Positions 43,090 through 52,646 of a DNA stretch of 64,000 nt are shown here, one piece after another; position 1 is the first letter of the stretch; each line of letters starts with the position of its first letter. The DNA comes from JAEUIA01 sp038330085. GTDB lineage: Bacteria; Planctomycetota; UBA1135; GCA-002686595. A program made the position numbers and the translations under genes. The stretch lies in assembly GCA_038330085.1 (NCBI GenBank), contig JBBQNP010000005.1, forward strand, positions 1-64,000, read 5' to 3'. Below the pieces are notes generated by a model that saw nothing but the letters and a program-made list of their open reading frames with translations, did not search any database and was not told the DNA's origin.

Positions 43090-45576
43090 ATGCAACCCGA
43101 CTACGAAAAGCTCGGCATCTTCTACCTCGGGAAGGTGCTCGACGCGGATGCGCGGAAGCGCACGGAGGTGCCGCTCCTCTACGCGAGCCAGGACCTGACG
43201 ACGCATGCGCTGTGCGTTGGGATGACGGGCAGCGGCAAGACCGGACTCTGTCTTTCGCTTCTCGAAGAAGCGGCCATCGACGGCATCAGCGCGATCGCGA
43301 TCGATCCCAAGGGCGACCTCTCCAACCTCCTCCTGCAGTTCCCCGCATTGCGCGCGTCCGACTTCGAGCCGTGGGTCGACGCCGACGAAGCACGCAGGAC
43401 CGGCACCGACCTGCACACGTTCGCCGAGCAGCAAGCGCAGATGTGGCGCGACGGTCTCGCGCAGTGGCAACAGGACGGCGCGCGCATCCAACGGCTGATG
43501 GACGCGGCCGACTTCACGATCTGCACCCCCGGCAGCAACGCGGGTCTGCCGGTGTCGATCCTGAAATCGTTCGCAGCTCCCCCGCCGGCCGTCGTCGAGG
43601 ACGGCGAAGTCTTCCAGGAGCGCGTCGCGAGCACAGTGACGTCGTTGCTCGGACTCGTGGGCATCGACGCGGATCCACTGCAGAGCCGCGAGCACATCTT
43701 GCTGTCGAACATCCTCGACCGCAGTTGGCGCGCGGGACGCGACCTCGACCTCGCGGCATTGATCGGCGCGATCCAGACCCCGCCCGTCCAGCGGATCGGC
43801 GTATTCGAATTGGAGGCCTTTTTCCCTGCGAAAGAGCGCTTCGCGCTGGCGATGCGGCTCAACAACCTGCTCGCGTCGCCGTCGTTCGCGGGCTGGCTCG
43901 AAGGCGACGCGCTCGACGTCGGCAAGGCGCTGTGGACCGAGACCGGCAAGCCGCGCATCACGATCTACTCGATCGCGCACCTCTCCGATCCAGAGCGCAT
44001 GTTCTTCGTCTCTCTGCTCTTGAACCAGACCTTGTCGTGGATGCGCACGCAGAGCGGCACGTCGTCCTTGCGCGCGATCTTGTACATGGACGAGATCGCG
44101 GGCTACTTCCCGCCCGTCGCCAACCCGCCGTCGAAGGCGCCGTTGTTGACGCTGCTCAAGCAGGCGCGCGCGTTCGGACTCGGCGTGGTGCTCGCGACGC
44201 AGAACCCTGTCGACCTCGACTACAAAGGGCTCGCGAACTGCGGCACGTGGTTCATCGGCAGGTTGCAAGCCGAGCGTGACAAGCTGCGGCTGCTCGACGG
44301 ACTCGAAGGTGCGTCGGCGCAAGCGGGCTCGAAGTTCGACCGCAACAGGATGGACCAAGTCCTGTCGGGCCTCGGCAAGCGCATGTTCATGATGAACGAC
44401 GTGCACCGCAGCGAGCCGATCGTGTTCGAGACGCGCTTCGCGCTGTCGTACTTGCGCGGTCCGCTGACGCGCGCGCAGATCAAGACGCTGATGGATCCGC
44501 GACGTGCAACAGGATCACCGGAATCGCGGGGAACCGATCGCGCTTCGGCGGCGAGCGTTGCGCCGGGTACGGCGGACATCCCGGCGCCAGCGATGAAGCC
44601 AGCGACGACGCCAGCGCTGAAGCCAGCGTCGATCGCACAACCGGTGCCGTATCCCGCTATCGCGCGCACCAACGCTGCGTCCACCCAGCCCGTGCTTCCG
44701 CCCGACGTGCCGCAGTACTTCGCACCCGGTTTGCCGCGCAACGTTGCACTGCGACCGGCACTCCTCGGCTGCGTCCAGGTCTACTTCGCCGACGCGCGAC
44801 TCGGCCTGGCGTCGGAGTCGTCGACGAACCTGCTCGCACAGCTGGCGGACGGGCCGACGTCGGTCGATTGGTCGCACGCGGAAGAGGTCGATTTGGCCGA
44901 GGGAATGCTGACGCCGCTCGCCCCGGAAGGTGCGACGTTCGCTGCGCTGCCGGCAGCCGCGCAGAAGACAAAGAGCTACACCGCCTGGCGCAAGATGCTG
45001 ACCGACGAGGTCGTGCGCACCGAAGAGCTCCACCTCTTCCGCTGCGACGCGCTCGACGTCGTGTCGAAACCGTTCGAGCCCGAGCGCGACTTTCGGATAC
45101 GGCTGGCGCAGCGTGCGCGCGAGCAGCGCGATCGCGAGAAGGAACGCGTCGCCAAGCCGTACGGACCCAAACGCGCCGCTCTCGAGGAACGCTTGCGACG
45201 CGCCAAACAATCCGTCGAGCGCGAAGCGGGACAAGCGCGCGACGCGAAGGTGAGCGCTGCCGTTTCGTTCGGTTCCGCCGTGCTCGGCGCGCTGATGGGA
45301 CGCAAGGCCATGTCGCAGTCGACGATGTCGCGCACCGCGACGGGCGTGCGCGGGGTCGGGCGAGCCATGCGTGACGCGAGCGACGTCGACCGCGCGCAAG
45401 AAACGGTCGGATCGATCGGGGCGCAGATCCAAGCGCTCGACGCACAGCTGCAGACCGAGCTGGGCGCGCTCGATTCACGCTTCGACCCAGAGACGCAGCC
45501 GCTCGAGGACGTCGTCATCAAGCCCAAGAAGACCAACGTGACCGTGCGCTTCCTGGGGCTCGTTTGGGTCGCTTGA
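43090..45576 (+). CDS. HerA/VirB4-like ATP-binding protein (DUF853-type)
   Basis: 828 aa from ATG 43090; the frame is open to 43027. The HerA-like P-loop reads GMTGSGKTGLCLSLLEEAA near residue 55, IAIDPKGDLSNLLLQFP follows, and the Walker B-like LYMDEIAGYFPP is near 340. A linker of Ala/Pro/Thr/Lys (about 480-535) precedes a C-terminal region with a charged coiled coil (REKERVAKPYGPKRAALEER) and a Gly/Ala helix pair. Such proteins act as hexameric DNA pumps in repair or transfer; the specific role here is unknown. It is divergent from the HEAT-repeat gene. Confidence 0.82.
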   Translation: MQPDYEKLGIFYLGKVLDADARKRTEVPLLYASQDLTTHALCVGMTGSGKTGLCLSLLEEAAIDGISAIAIDPKGDLSNLLLQFPALRASDFEPWVDADEARRTGTDLHTFAEQQAQMWRDGLAQWQQDGARIQRLMDAADFTICTPGSNAGLPVSILKSFAAPPPAVVEDGEVFQERVASTVTSLLGLVGIDADPLQSREHILLSNILDRSWRAGRDLDLAALIGAIQTPPVQRIGVFELEAFFPAKERFALAMRLNNLLASPSFAGWLEGDALDVGKALWTETGKPRITIYSIAHLSDPERMFFVSLLLNQTLSWMRTQSGTSSLRAILYMDEIAGYFPPVANPPSKAPLLTLLKQARAFGLGVVLATQNPVDLDYKGLANCGTWFIGRLQAERDKLRLLDGLEGASAQAGSKFDRNRMDQVLSGLGKRMFMMNDVHRSEPIVFETRFALSYLRGPLTRAQIKTLMDPRRATGSPESRGTDRASAASVAPGTADIPAPAMKPATTPALKPASIAQPVPYPAIARTNAASTQPVLPPDVPQYFAPGLPRNVALRPALLGCVQVYFADARLGLASESSTNLLAQLADGPTSVDWSHAEEVDLAEGMLTPLAPEGATFAALPAAAQKTKSYTAWRKMLTDEVVRTEELHLFRCDALDVVSKPFEPERDFRIRLAQRAREQRDREKERVAKPYGPKRAALEERLRRAKQSVEREAGQARDAKVSAAVSFGSAVLGALMGRKAMSQSTMSRTATGVRGVGRAMRDASDVDRAQETVGSIGAQIQALDAQLQTELGALDSRFDPETQPLEDVVIKPKKTNVTVRFLGLVWVA

Positions 45577-45627
45577 ACGACGGATAACGGACGCCGTCAT
45601 ACGCGGCCTTTCGGCTATTCTCTGCGC

Positions 45628-46983
45628 ATGGAATTCCTCGTCGCAGCCCTGGCACTCCTGCTCGGCATCGGTGTGGGCTGGATCGTGGCGTCGCAACGCG
45701 CTGCGCCAAGAAGTGATTCTCTGCGCGACGAACTCGCGCGAGCACAAGCCGACCTGGCGCGGTTGACTGCTCAAGTGCAGGAGCGTGACGCCGCATTCGC
45801 GAAGCTCGTCGAAGAGCGCGAGCGTGCGTTCGCGGAGCAGAAGAAGTTCCTCCACGATTCACGCCAGCAGGTCGAGGACGCTTTCGCGCGCTTGTCGCAG
45901 GAAGCGCTCGCGCGCAACAGCAAGACGCTGCTCGACCAGACGCACGAGCGGCTCGCGCCGTTGAAGGAGACGCTGGGCAAGCTCGAAGCGAGCACGCTCG
46001 AACTCGGCAAGAGCACGGCGAAGGCGTACGGCGGTCTCGAGAAGCACCTCGACGACCTGTCGAAGGCGACGGCGACGCTCAACCGCTCGAACGACGTGCT
46101 CGTCACCGCGTTCAAGGGCAGCATGACCGCGCGCGGTCGCTTCGGAGAGATCCAATTGCGCAACCTCGTCGAGACGGCGGGCATGCTGCAACACTGCGAT
46201 TTCATCGAGCAGGAAGCGCTCGAGGGCGGGCTGCGGCCCGACATGATCATCAAGCTTCCCGAAGGCGACGGCATCCCGGTCGACGCGAAGATGCCGCTCT
46301 CGGCGTACTGGGACGCGGCCGACATGACCGATCCGGCCGAGCGCAAGACGAAGCTGCGCGAGCACGCCGAATTGCTGCGGCGTCAGGTGCGCAGCTTGAG
46401 CAAGCGTGACTACTCGGAACACGTGAAGGGCCGCATCGAGTACGCGGTGTTGTTCCTGCCGGCGGATCCGATCCTCGCTGCGGCGTACGAAGTGGCGCCG
46501 GACGTGTTCGAAGAAGCGGTTCGCCTGCGCGTGCTCATCGCGACGCCGGTGACGTTGATCGCGCTGCTCGGCACGTCGAAGATCCTGTGGAAGCAGCGCG
46601 CGATGGCGGACAACGCGCAGGAGATCCAACGCGAAGCCGGCGAGCTCTACCGGCGCGTCGCCGCCTACCAGGGTCACGTGGCGAAGATCGGTGACGCGCT
46701 CGAGCGGGCGACGCGCGCATACAACGACGCGGGCGGGAGCTACAAGAGCCGTGTGCTGCCGAGCGGACGCCGCCTCGAGGCGCTCGACGGCGCGACCGAC
46801 TCGCGCGAGAAGTTGCCGGACATGGGCGAGATCGAGATCCAGCCGCACAAGACCTTGCGTGCGGCGCCGGAGACTGGACGCGCGCGGGATGCGGGCGATC
46901 CGTCCGACGGTGCGCCTGCGATCGAGACGGCCGGTGACGCGAATTCGAGCTCCGTCGATCACGTCGCGCGCGAAAGAGCCTGA
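45628..46983 (+). CDS. rmuC: DNA recombination protein RmuC
   Basis: 451 aa. An N-terminal membrane helix (MEFLVAALALLLGIGVGWIV), a coiled coil to about 150 (ELARAQADLARLTAQVQER), then the RmuC nuclease-like core with GRFGEIQLRNLVETAGM and LPEGDGIPVDAKMPLSAYWD. Limits inversions and handles unusual DNA ends in E. coli. The C-terminal 40 residues are polar low complexity. It follows the HerA-like ATPase by 51 bases and may share its transcript. Confidence 0.93.
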   Translation: MEFLVAALALLLGIGVGWIVASQRAAPRSDSLRDELARAQADLARLTAQVQERDAAFAKLVEERERAFAEQKKFLHDSRQQVEDAFARLSQEALARNSKTLLDQTHERLAPLKETLGKLEASTLELGKSTAKAYGGLEKHLDDLSKATATLNRSNDVLVTAFKGSMTARGRFGEIQLRNLVETAGMLQHCDFIEQEALEGGLRPDMIIKLPEGDGIPVDAKMPLSAYWDAADMTDPAERKTKLREHAELLRRQVRSLSKRDYSEHVKGRIEYAVLFLPADPILAAAYEVAPDVFEEAVRLRVLIATPVTLIALLGTSKILWKQRAMADNAQEIQREAGELYRRVAAYQGHVAKIGDALERATRAYNDAGGSYKSRVLPSGRRLEALDGATDSREKLPDMGEIEIQPHKTLRAAPETGRARDAGDPSDGAPAIETAGDANSSSVDHVARERA

Positions 46984-46991
46984 GCCAGCAC

Positions 46992-47411
46992 ATGAGCGCG
47001 CCCTTCCACCTGGCGTTCCCCGTGCGCGACATCGCGTCGACGCGTGCGTTCTACGGCGACGTGCTCGGCTTGCGCGAAGGACGCTCGACGCCGATGTGGA
47101 TCGACTACGACTTCGACGGACACCAGATCTCGGCGCACGTGAAGCCGCAAGCGTGCGGCGGCACCGCCGCAAACGAGGTCGACGGCGACGACGTGCCGGT
47201 GCGCCACTTCGGGCTCGTGCTCGCGTGGGAGGACTGGCACCAACTCGTCGAGCGCATCCGTGCGCGCCAGGTCGCGTTCTTGATCGAGCCGCGCGTCCGC
47301 TTCGAAGGTCAGGTCGGCGAGCAGGCCACGTTCTTCGTGCGCGATCCGAGCGGCAACGCGCTCGAGTTCAAGAGCTTCCGCGATCCGGCGCGCTTGTTCG
47401 CGCAGCGCTGA
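46992..47411 (+). CDS. VOC (glyoxalase/dioxygenase fold) family protein
   Basis: 139 aa with one vicinal-oxygen-chelate unit: FHLAFPVRDIASTRAFYGDV, a metal-ligand His in the first strand, DGHQISAHVKP, and the final FVRDPSGNALEFKSFRD with its Glu. This is the layout of small VOC dioxygenase-like proteins. The substrate is not readable from the sequence. The gene begins 8 bases after the rmuC stop and shares its strand. Confidence 0.85.
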   Translation: MSAPFHLAFPVRDIASTRAFYGDVLGLREGRSTPMWIDYDFDGHQISAHVKPQACGGTAANEVDGDDVPVRHFGLVLAWEDWHQLVERIRARQVAFLIEPRVRFEGQVGEQATFFVRDPSGNALEFKSFRDPARLFAQR

Positions 47412-47450
47412 ACAGGAATAGGAATACCGGTTTAGCGGCGCGGCGCGGCG

Positions 47451-47507
47451 CAGTGCCCGGCGCCGGTAGCCGGTTTTTCCGGCGACCGGTGCCTGGCATC
47501 AGGCACT
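47451..47507. terminator. Imperfect hairpin with GTGCCTGGC core between convergent genes
   Basis: AGTGCC with CCGGTAGCCGG pairs with CCGGCGACCGG and GGCACT around a TTTTT loop, with a bulge on one side. TTTT follows the right arm (47503-47507 region). It lies between the VOC gene and the convergent secreted protein gene, suiting a two-way terminator. The GTGCCTGGC string also begins each 36-bp unit at 12829. Confidence 0.6.
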
Positions 47508-47509
47508 TT

Positions 47510-48631
47510 TCACGGCAGCCAGGTCAGCCAGAGTCCGTTCGTCAGGTTGAACGTGGACGCCGTGCAGAACGCCGCACTGTTGCGATACCAGAACTGGTAT
47601 CCACGCGTCGAAGCCGCGCTCGTGACGCCGCCCTTCACCGATACCGCGGGATCCCCTGCTGCGGGATACGCCGAAGCGCCCGCCGCGATCGGCTTCGTGG
47701 CCAGGCGCACGACGGTGCCGCCGGCGCAGCGCAAGCCGTCGCCGAACGCGGCACCCGCACCGCCGCTGGTCTGCGCCGTGCCTTGGAAGAAGAGGCCGGT
47801 CGACGCCATCGGCATCCCCGCTCCGTGCAGCACGAGCGTGTCGCTCGCGATCGACGCATTCCCGGTCGCAGTGAGCTGCGCACCGACACCCGTCGAGTTG
47901 AGGCAGCCGCGTCCTTGTCCGACAGGCGAGTTGTTCCCGCACGGGCAAGCCGTTCCCGTACCGTCGCCGGCGCAGTAGCTCTGCACGAGCGACCAGTCCG
48001 CTACGATCGTGCCGACGAGCGTGATCGTGCCGGACTGCCCCGAGCCCGGATCCGTGAACATGAACGTCGTGTTGACCGGCCCGCTCAGGTGGAAGGCTCC
48101 GCCCGACATCACGATCGTGCCCATGATCGCCGTCGGGTTGCCCATGCTGCCCGTCAAGTCCGTTGTCGAGGGCAATCCACCGATCGGCGTGACGACGAGC
48201 TGTCCCGCCAGTGCGGTCAACGTCGCGTTCGCCGTGAACGCTCCACCCGCTCCGACGCTGGTTACCGGCGAGTCTGTCGACAACACGAGGTTGTTGACGT
48301 CGACCGTGACGAGCGGCGGCAGGATCGGCGAGATCGGATTGTTGATCCTCCCGTGCAGCGATCCGTTCGTCTGCACGTTGCCGCCCGTGAACGCGAGCGT
48401 CGAGAACGGCTGCGCGCCCGACTGCAGCACGAGGTCGACGTTCTGCGTGCCGAGCAGTTGGAAATGGTTGGACGGGTTGCCGACGATCGGCCCGAGGGTG
48501 GTCATGCCGCTGAACGTGAACGAGCTCTGCGCCTGGTTCAGCCGAAAGGTGAACGTCGTCTGCGCTTGCGCGGAGAGGGAAAACGCGCCCAGGGCGCAAG
48601 CTAGAACGAGCGAACGTGCTCCAAAGTGCAT
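47510..48631 (-). CDS. Secreted protein with planctomycete Cys-rich C-terminal module
   Basis: 373 aa from ATG 48631, with a signal peptide (MHFGARSLVLACALGAFSLS, cleavage after AQA). Residues about 25-225 are a Thr/Gly/Ser-rich beta region without a family I can name. The C-terminal about 150 residues begin YCAGDGTGTACPCGNNSPVG and contain GRGCLNSTG, LVLHGAGMPMASTGLFFQGT, FGDGLRCAGGTVVRL and a terminal YQFWYRNSAAFCT..FNLTNG. I know this module only from planctomycete secreted proteins; its role may be sorting or surface attachment. The open frame upstream to 49615 is on the opposite strand of an HDOD gene and is not real. Confidence 0.82.
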   Translation of the reverse strand: MHFGARSLVLACALGAFSLSAQAQTTFTFRLNQAQSSFTFSGMTTLGPIVGNPSNHFQLLGTQNVDLVLQSGAQPFSTLAFTGGNVQTNGSLHGRINNPISPILPPLVTVDVNNLVLSTDSPVTSVGAGGAFTANATLTALAGQLVVTPIGGLPSTTDLTGSMGNPTAIMGTIVMSGGAFHLSGPVNTTFMFTDPGSGQSGTITLVGTIVADWSLVQSYCAGDGTGTACPCGNNSPVGQGRGCLNSTGVGAQLTATGNASIASDTLVLHGAGMPMASTGLFFQGTAQTSGGAGAAFGDGLRCAGGTVVRLATKPIAAGASAYPAAGDPAVSVKGGVTSAASTRGYQFWYRNSAAFCTASTFNLTNGLWLTWLP

Positions 48632-48844
48632 GGGGACTCCGAAGGGCTCGATCGCCCGGGGGATGGACGGCGACGCGGACGATGGACCGCACTCTGCCGA
48701 CAGAACTCTGCTGAGAGGAATGTACCGACAGAAAAGACTACCCGATCCCGTCCAGGCCGGAAGGTGGGACGGGGCTCCACTTCGAGGGCCGCACGCGCCG
48801 AAGGACCTTGAGGCGATACGGCACGCGCCTGCGCCCCACCCCCC

Positions 48845-49690
48845 ATGCGAGCCCTCGACGAAATCCTGTCTGAGATCAAGAGCCTCGAGCCCCTGCCGCA
48901 GGTCGCCGCGCGCGTGATGGAGCTCGGGGGGCGCGAAGAAGTGATCCCGCGCGACCTGATCGCCGTGATCGAAACCGACGCGGCGATGACGGCCAAGGTG
49001 CTCAAGCTCGCGAACTCCGCGTACTACGGATTCCGGCGCGAGATCGCGTCGATGTCGGAAGCGGGCACGTTGCTCGGCGTGTCGGCGCTCGTGAACCTGG
49101 TGCTGACGAGCTGCGCGGCGCGCTACTTCCGTGCGCGCGGGCAAGTGGACGAACCGGCGTTGCAGCGCATGTGGGAAGAGTCGGTGTCGAACGCGCTCGC
49201 CGCGAGTTTGCTCGCGCGCTTGTCGGGCACCGTCGACCGCAACCGCGCGTACACGGCGGGACTGCTGCAGAACATCGGACAGGTCGTGCTCGAGCGCCAC
49301 ATGCGCCGCGAGGAGAGCGAGATCACGAAGCTCGTCGACGGAGGGACGGCGCGCATCGAAGCGGAACGGCTCGTGCTTGGGCTCGATCACGCTGAGGTGG
49401 GCGCAAGACTGTGCGAGAGGTGGAGCTTCCCCGACGTGCTCGTCGACGCCGTGCGGTTCCACCATGAGCCCGAGCGTGCGACGTGCGATCCGGTGCTCGC
49501 GTGCTTCGTGCATTTGGGCGAGCAGGTCACGCTGGAGGCTGCGCGGGAAGCGGATCCCAGGGTGCGCGCGTACGCGCTCGAGAACAGGGCCTTGTCGCGC
49601 ATCGGGTTCGAGCACGATGCGCTGTCGGGGATTCGGGATGCGCTGGTGAGGGAGATCGAGAAGGCGAGGGAGTTCGTCGAGGCGGCGTGA
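48845..49690 (+). CDS. HDOD domain protein
   Basis: 281 aa. HDOD core from residue 5 to about 200: LEPLPQVAARVMEL, VIETDAAMTAKVLKLANSAY, LGVSALVNLVLTSCA and LLQNIGQVVLERH. HDOD proteins are HD-related signal or stress proteins without phosphodiesterase activity in most cases; here the usual HD pair is replaced, as expected. No partner domain is attached. It is divergent from the secreted protein gene at 48631. Confidence 0.85.
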   Translation: MRALDEILSEIKSLEPLPQVAARVMELGGREEVIPRDLIAVIETDAAMTAKVLKLANSAYYGFRREIASMSEAGTLLGVSALVNLVLTSCAARYFRARGQVDEPALQRMWEESVSNALAASLLARLSGTVDRNRAYTAGLLQNIGQVVLERHMRREESEITKLVDGGTARIEAERLVLGLDHAEVGARLCERWSFPDVLVDAVRFHHEPERATCDPVLACFVHLGEQVTLEAAREADPRVRAYALENRALSRIGFEHDALSGIRDALVREIEKAREFVEAA

Positions 49691-49794
49691 GGGGGGGCGG
49701 GAGGGAGTTGAGGGTTGAGATGGGGTGGGTGCGGCTGGAGCGAGCGCGGCAACTCTGAGCGCGCGGCGAGATGTTCCGCGCCTACGGCGCGGTT

Positions 49795-49844
49795 CCGGCC
49801 GGCGCGAATCGCCCCGGAGTACCGGGTCGGTTCGCGCCGGTCGG
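49795..49844. other. Long hairpin downstream of the HDOD gene
   Basis: The arm at 49795-49808 pairs with 49831-49844 with one mismatch, and the loop holds a CCCGG/CCGGG inner stem. There is no T-run on the plus strand. The rest of 49691-50109 contains no gene that I can support. Confidence 0.4.
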
Positions 49845-50109
49845 CTATTTCATGGAGACGCGGAGGGTGAACGTGTCGATCTGTGCGGCTCGGACTCGTG
49901 GATCGAATCTGCCGCGGGGAAGAGGAATCGGGTGCGGGGCATGGGCGCGCACCATTCGAGCCTTGCTTCCACACTGTGCGGGAATGGGGCGCGGATCGAC
50001 CGGGTTCTCGGCGGTTGGACGCAGAGGTAAGGTCGACGGCGGAACGATTCCTCGGTGTCGATCCTGCGCGCGGGAGTTGGGCGCTGCCGGGATCGGCGGT
50101 GGAGTTTGG

Positions 50110-50184
50110 GGTGGCCAAGGGGACTCGAACCCCCGACCCTCAGGACCACAACCTGATGCTCTAACCAACTGAGCTATGGCCACC
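50110..50184 (-). tRNA. tRNA-His (anticodon GUG)
   Basis: A complete cloverleaf read on the minus strand: acceptor GTGGCCA with an extra G-1 at 50184 facing C at 50110, D-arm region AGCTCAGTTGGTTAGAGC, anticodon loop TTGTGGT (anticodon GTG), and T-arm GGGGGTTCGAGTCCCC. The extra 5' G is the tRNA-His identity mark. CCA is not encoded (CCC follows). Confidence 0.96.
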
Positions 50185-50440
50185 GTCCACACGGCCCAAG
50201 TGGGCGCGACCGTGCCCCCGCCGATGCGAGGGGGCAAGAGAATCGGGCCGATCCGCATCGAAGTCAAGCACGACACGCCGGGAGGGGCGGGTGGTTCGGG
50301 TAGTTCGGGTGGGGCCGGCGCGGCATGGGCGGATTCGCGGGCTGGCTCGCGGCCGCGGGGGTAGTGTGCTTTCGCGAGGGTTCGATCCGCGGCAGGCTAT
50401 ACGGGGCGCCGACCGGCTGGGCTCGTCGACGCGTGCTCCG

Positions 50441-50824
50441 ATGTCCAGATCCGAACCTGACGACGTGCCGAAGAAGAGCTTCGGCAACATGAGCGACGAC
50501 CACTGGTCGCGCGCACGCGCAGGGACCAACGCCGAAGCACTCGACTACTACCGCGAGCGCTCGCTTGCGCCCGGCGTGAAGGAGGGCGGGACCGAGCGCA
50601 ACTTCTACTGCATGCGCTGCGACGGCGTGATCCCCCACGAGCCGCCTCCCTCCGCTTGTCCGCACTGCGGCGAGCCCACCACCGAAGGCGCGAAGCGCTA
50701 CTTCAACTGGGTCGAGATCAACGACCCGCCGCGCTCCGACGCGCGTGCCGTGCTGCTCCCTGTCCTCCTCGTGATGTCGCTCGTCGGCATCCTGTGCGTC
50801 GCCCTGTGGTGGTTCCTGCGATGA
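50441..50824 (+). CDS. Zinc-ribbon membrane protein
   Basis: 127 aa. Two CxxC knuckles (C57/C60 and C73/C76; CMRC and CPHC) form a probable zinc ribbon in the cytoplasm, followed by one membrane helix at about 103-125 and a short end (WWFLR). No family is recognised. Its stop overlaps the ATG of the MoeB-like gene (ATGA, 50821-50824), so the two are coupled. The frame upstream to 50291 is not needed. Confidence 0.78.
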   Translation: MSRSEPDDVPKKSFGNMSDDHWSRARAGTNAEALDYYRERSLAPGVKEGGTERNFYCMRCDGVIPHEPPPSACPHCGEPTTEGAKRYFNWVEINDPPRSDARAVLLPVLLVMSLVGILCVALWWFLR

Positions 50825-51900
50825 ACGATTTCGCCAAGCGCTTCGAGCGCCAGACCCGCTTCACGCAGCTCGGCCTCCGCGGACAGGAACAGCTCCAGAC
50901 CGCGCGCGTGCTCGTCGTCGGCTGCGGCGCTCTCGGCGGTGCGCTGGCGCAGAGCCTCGTGCGTTCCGGCATCGGTCATCTCGTGATCGTCGATCGCGAC
51001 GTCGTCGAGGAATCGAACCTGCCCAGGCAAGTTCTCTTCGAAACACGCCACGCGCACGAGCACGTCGAAAAAGCGATCGCCGCGCGCGAGACGCTCGAGA
51101 AGATCGGTGGGCCGACGCGCATCGATGCGCACGCGGAGCACCTCGACGCCGACAACGTCGAGCGCTTTGTCGCCGGTGTCGACCTCGTTCTGGACGGCAC
51201 CGACAACCTGGAGACGCGCTACCTCGTCAACGATGTGTGCGTCGAGCGCAGCCTGCCCTGGGTCTACGGCGGCGTCGTCGGTGCGAGCGGTCTCGTCATG
51301 CCGATCCTGCCCGGTCGCGGTCCCTGCCTCGCGTGCTTGTTCCCCGAACCTCCCGCCGCGGGCGTCTTGCCGACGTGCGAAACGGCCGGCGTGATCCAAC
51401 CGGCGGTCGCGCTCGTCGCGGCGCTGCAGGCGGGGCTCGCGCTGCGCATCCTCGCGACGCGCAGCTCCGGCGGAACCTCCACCGACAAGGCGAGCGGATC
51501 GACGAGCGCCAAGGCCGCTTCTCCGCTCGAAGCGCGCCTCTACGACCTCGACGCGTGGGACGGTCACGTGCGCGAGCTGCGCGTCGAGCGCGATCCCGAC
51601 TGCCGCTGCTGCGGCAAACGCGACTTCCGTTTCTTGCGCGAACCGTCGGTGCGCCGCGCGGTCAGCTTGTGCGGGCGCAACACCGTGCAGGTGCGCGGCG
51701 CGCGCGCGAAGCCCGATCTCGAGCGCCTCGCCGTCGCTCTGGCTCCGGTCGCGCGCGACGTGCGCCGATCGGGCGCGATCCTGCGCTTCGCGGTCGACGA
51801 CGAGCGCTACACGGTGTTCGCCGACGGCCGCGCGTTGATCGAGGGCACCGACGACACCGACCGCGCGCTCGCGCTGTACGACCGCTACGTCGGATCGTGA
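50821..51900 (+). CDS. MoeB/ThiF-family E1-like adenylyltransferase
   Basis: 359 aa. N-terminal YQRQ-type start (FERQTRFTQLGLRGQEQL), nucleotide loop VLVVGCGALGGALAQSLVRS, D-R-N contact segment DRDVVEESNLPRQVLF, and GTDNLETRYLVND. Zinc Cys pairs appear as CLACLF and CRCC. The C-terminal third is longer than MoeB and may bind a partner. It activates the C-terminus of a ubiquitin-fold sulfur carrier (MoaD or ThiS); which one is uncertain. The next gene is a MobA-like transferase in a GTGA overlap, which favours the molybdenum cofactor. Confidence 0.85.
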   Translation: MNDFAKRFERQTRFTQLGLRGQEQLQTARVLVVGCGALGGALAQSLVRSGIGHLVIVDRDVVEESNLPRQVLFETRHAHEHVEKAIAARETLEKIGGPTRIDAHAEHLDADNVERFVAGVDLVLDGTDNLETRYLVNDVCVERSLPWVYGGVVGASGLVMPILPGRGPCLACLFPEPPAAGVLPTCETAGVIQPAVALVAALQAGLALRILATRSSGGTSTDKASGSTSAKAASPLEARLYDLDAWDGHVRELRVERDPDCRCCGKRDFRFLREPSVRRAVSLCGRNTVQVRGARAKPDLERLAVALAPVARDVRRSGAILRFAVDDERYTVFADGRALIEGTDDTDRALALYDRYVGS

Positions 51901-52601
51901 AGCCGGCGCTGGTCATCCTGGCTGCCGGCGCTTCGACGCGCCTCGCCGCATGCAAGGCGCTCGTGCCACTCACGCCGCGGTGCGCGCTCGACCTCTTGCT
52001 GGAGCAGGGCGACGTGCTCGACGACGTGCCGCCGCTCGTCGTCACCGGCAAGGATCACGACGCGATCGTGCTTGCAGTCGAGCGCTTCTCCAGCGCATCG
52101 CGCACGAGCGCGCACGTCGATCCGCACAGGTCGATCTCTGCCGAATCGAGCGAAGCTCAGGGAGGCCGTGCGAACGAGCACGCTCGCACTCCGTTGATCG
52201 CGCGCAACGCGGAGTGGGAGCGCGGTCGCACCGGCAGCGTCGCTCTCGCTGCGAGCCTGCGAAGGGGGCAGGACCTGTGCCTGGCACCGGTCGACGTGCC
52301 GCTCGTGAAACGCTCGGTGTTCGAAGCCTTGGCCCGATCCTGGCACTCGGCCGGCTCCCCGGCGCGCGGCTGGCTCGCGCCCAGACACGCCGGACGTTTC
52401 GGACATCCGATCGTCGTGGGACGCGCACTGCTGTGGGACCTGCTGGAAAAAAGTGCCGACTTGGGACCGGACACCCCGCTCTCGGAGCTGCGCGCGCGAG
52501 CCATGCCGGTCTTTTTCGTGGACGTCGATGACGTCGCCGTGCTCGACGACCTCGACGGTCCCGACGATTTGAGCAGACTGCGCGCGCGTTTATTCGTGTA
52601 G
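51897..52601 (+). CDS. MobA/MocA-like nucleotidyltransferase
   Basis: 234 aa from GTG 51897, overlapping the E1-like stop (GTGA). VILAAGASTRLAACKAL is the nucleotide loop and CLAPVDVPLV holds the metal-binding Asp. MocA-like enzymes add CMP to molybdopterin for xanthine-oxidase-class enzymes. A second transferase, closer to MobA, is at 25732-26478, so both cofactor branches may exist. Related proteins of other function exist, so the substrate remains open. Confidence 0.8.
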   Translation: MKPALVILAAGASTRLAACKALVPLTPRCALDLLLEQGDVLDDVPPLVVTGKDHDAIVLAVERFSSASRTSAHVDPHRSISAESSEAQGGRANEHARTPLIARNAEWERGRTGSVALAASLRRGQDLCLAPVDVPLVKRSVFEALARSWHSAGSPARGWLAPRHAGRFGHPIVVGRALLWDLLEKSADLGPDTPLSELRARAMPVFFVDVDDVAVLDDLDGPDDLSRLRARLFV

Positions 52602-52646
52602 GAACTACACCTCGATCGCAATCCGCTCCGATATCAGGCGCACCCC

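Noticed and set aside
52273..52300. Another copy of the GTGCCTGGC repeat in the MobA-like gene
   Set aside because: It encodes the conserved metal-site segment LCLAPVDVPLV, so the match is explained by coding sequence.
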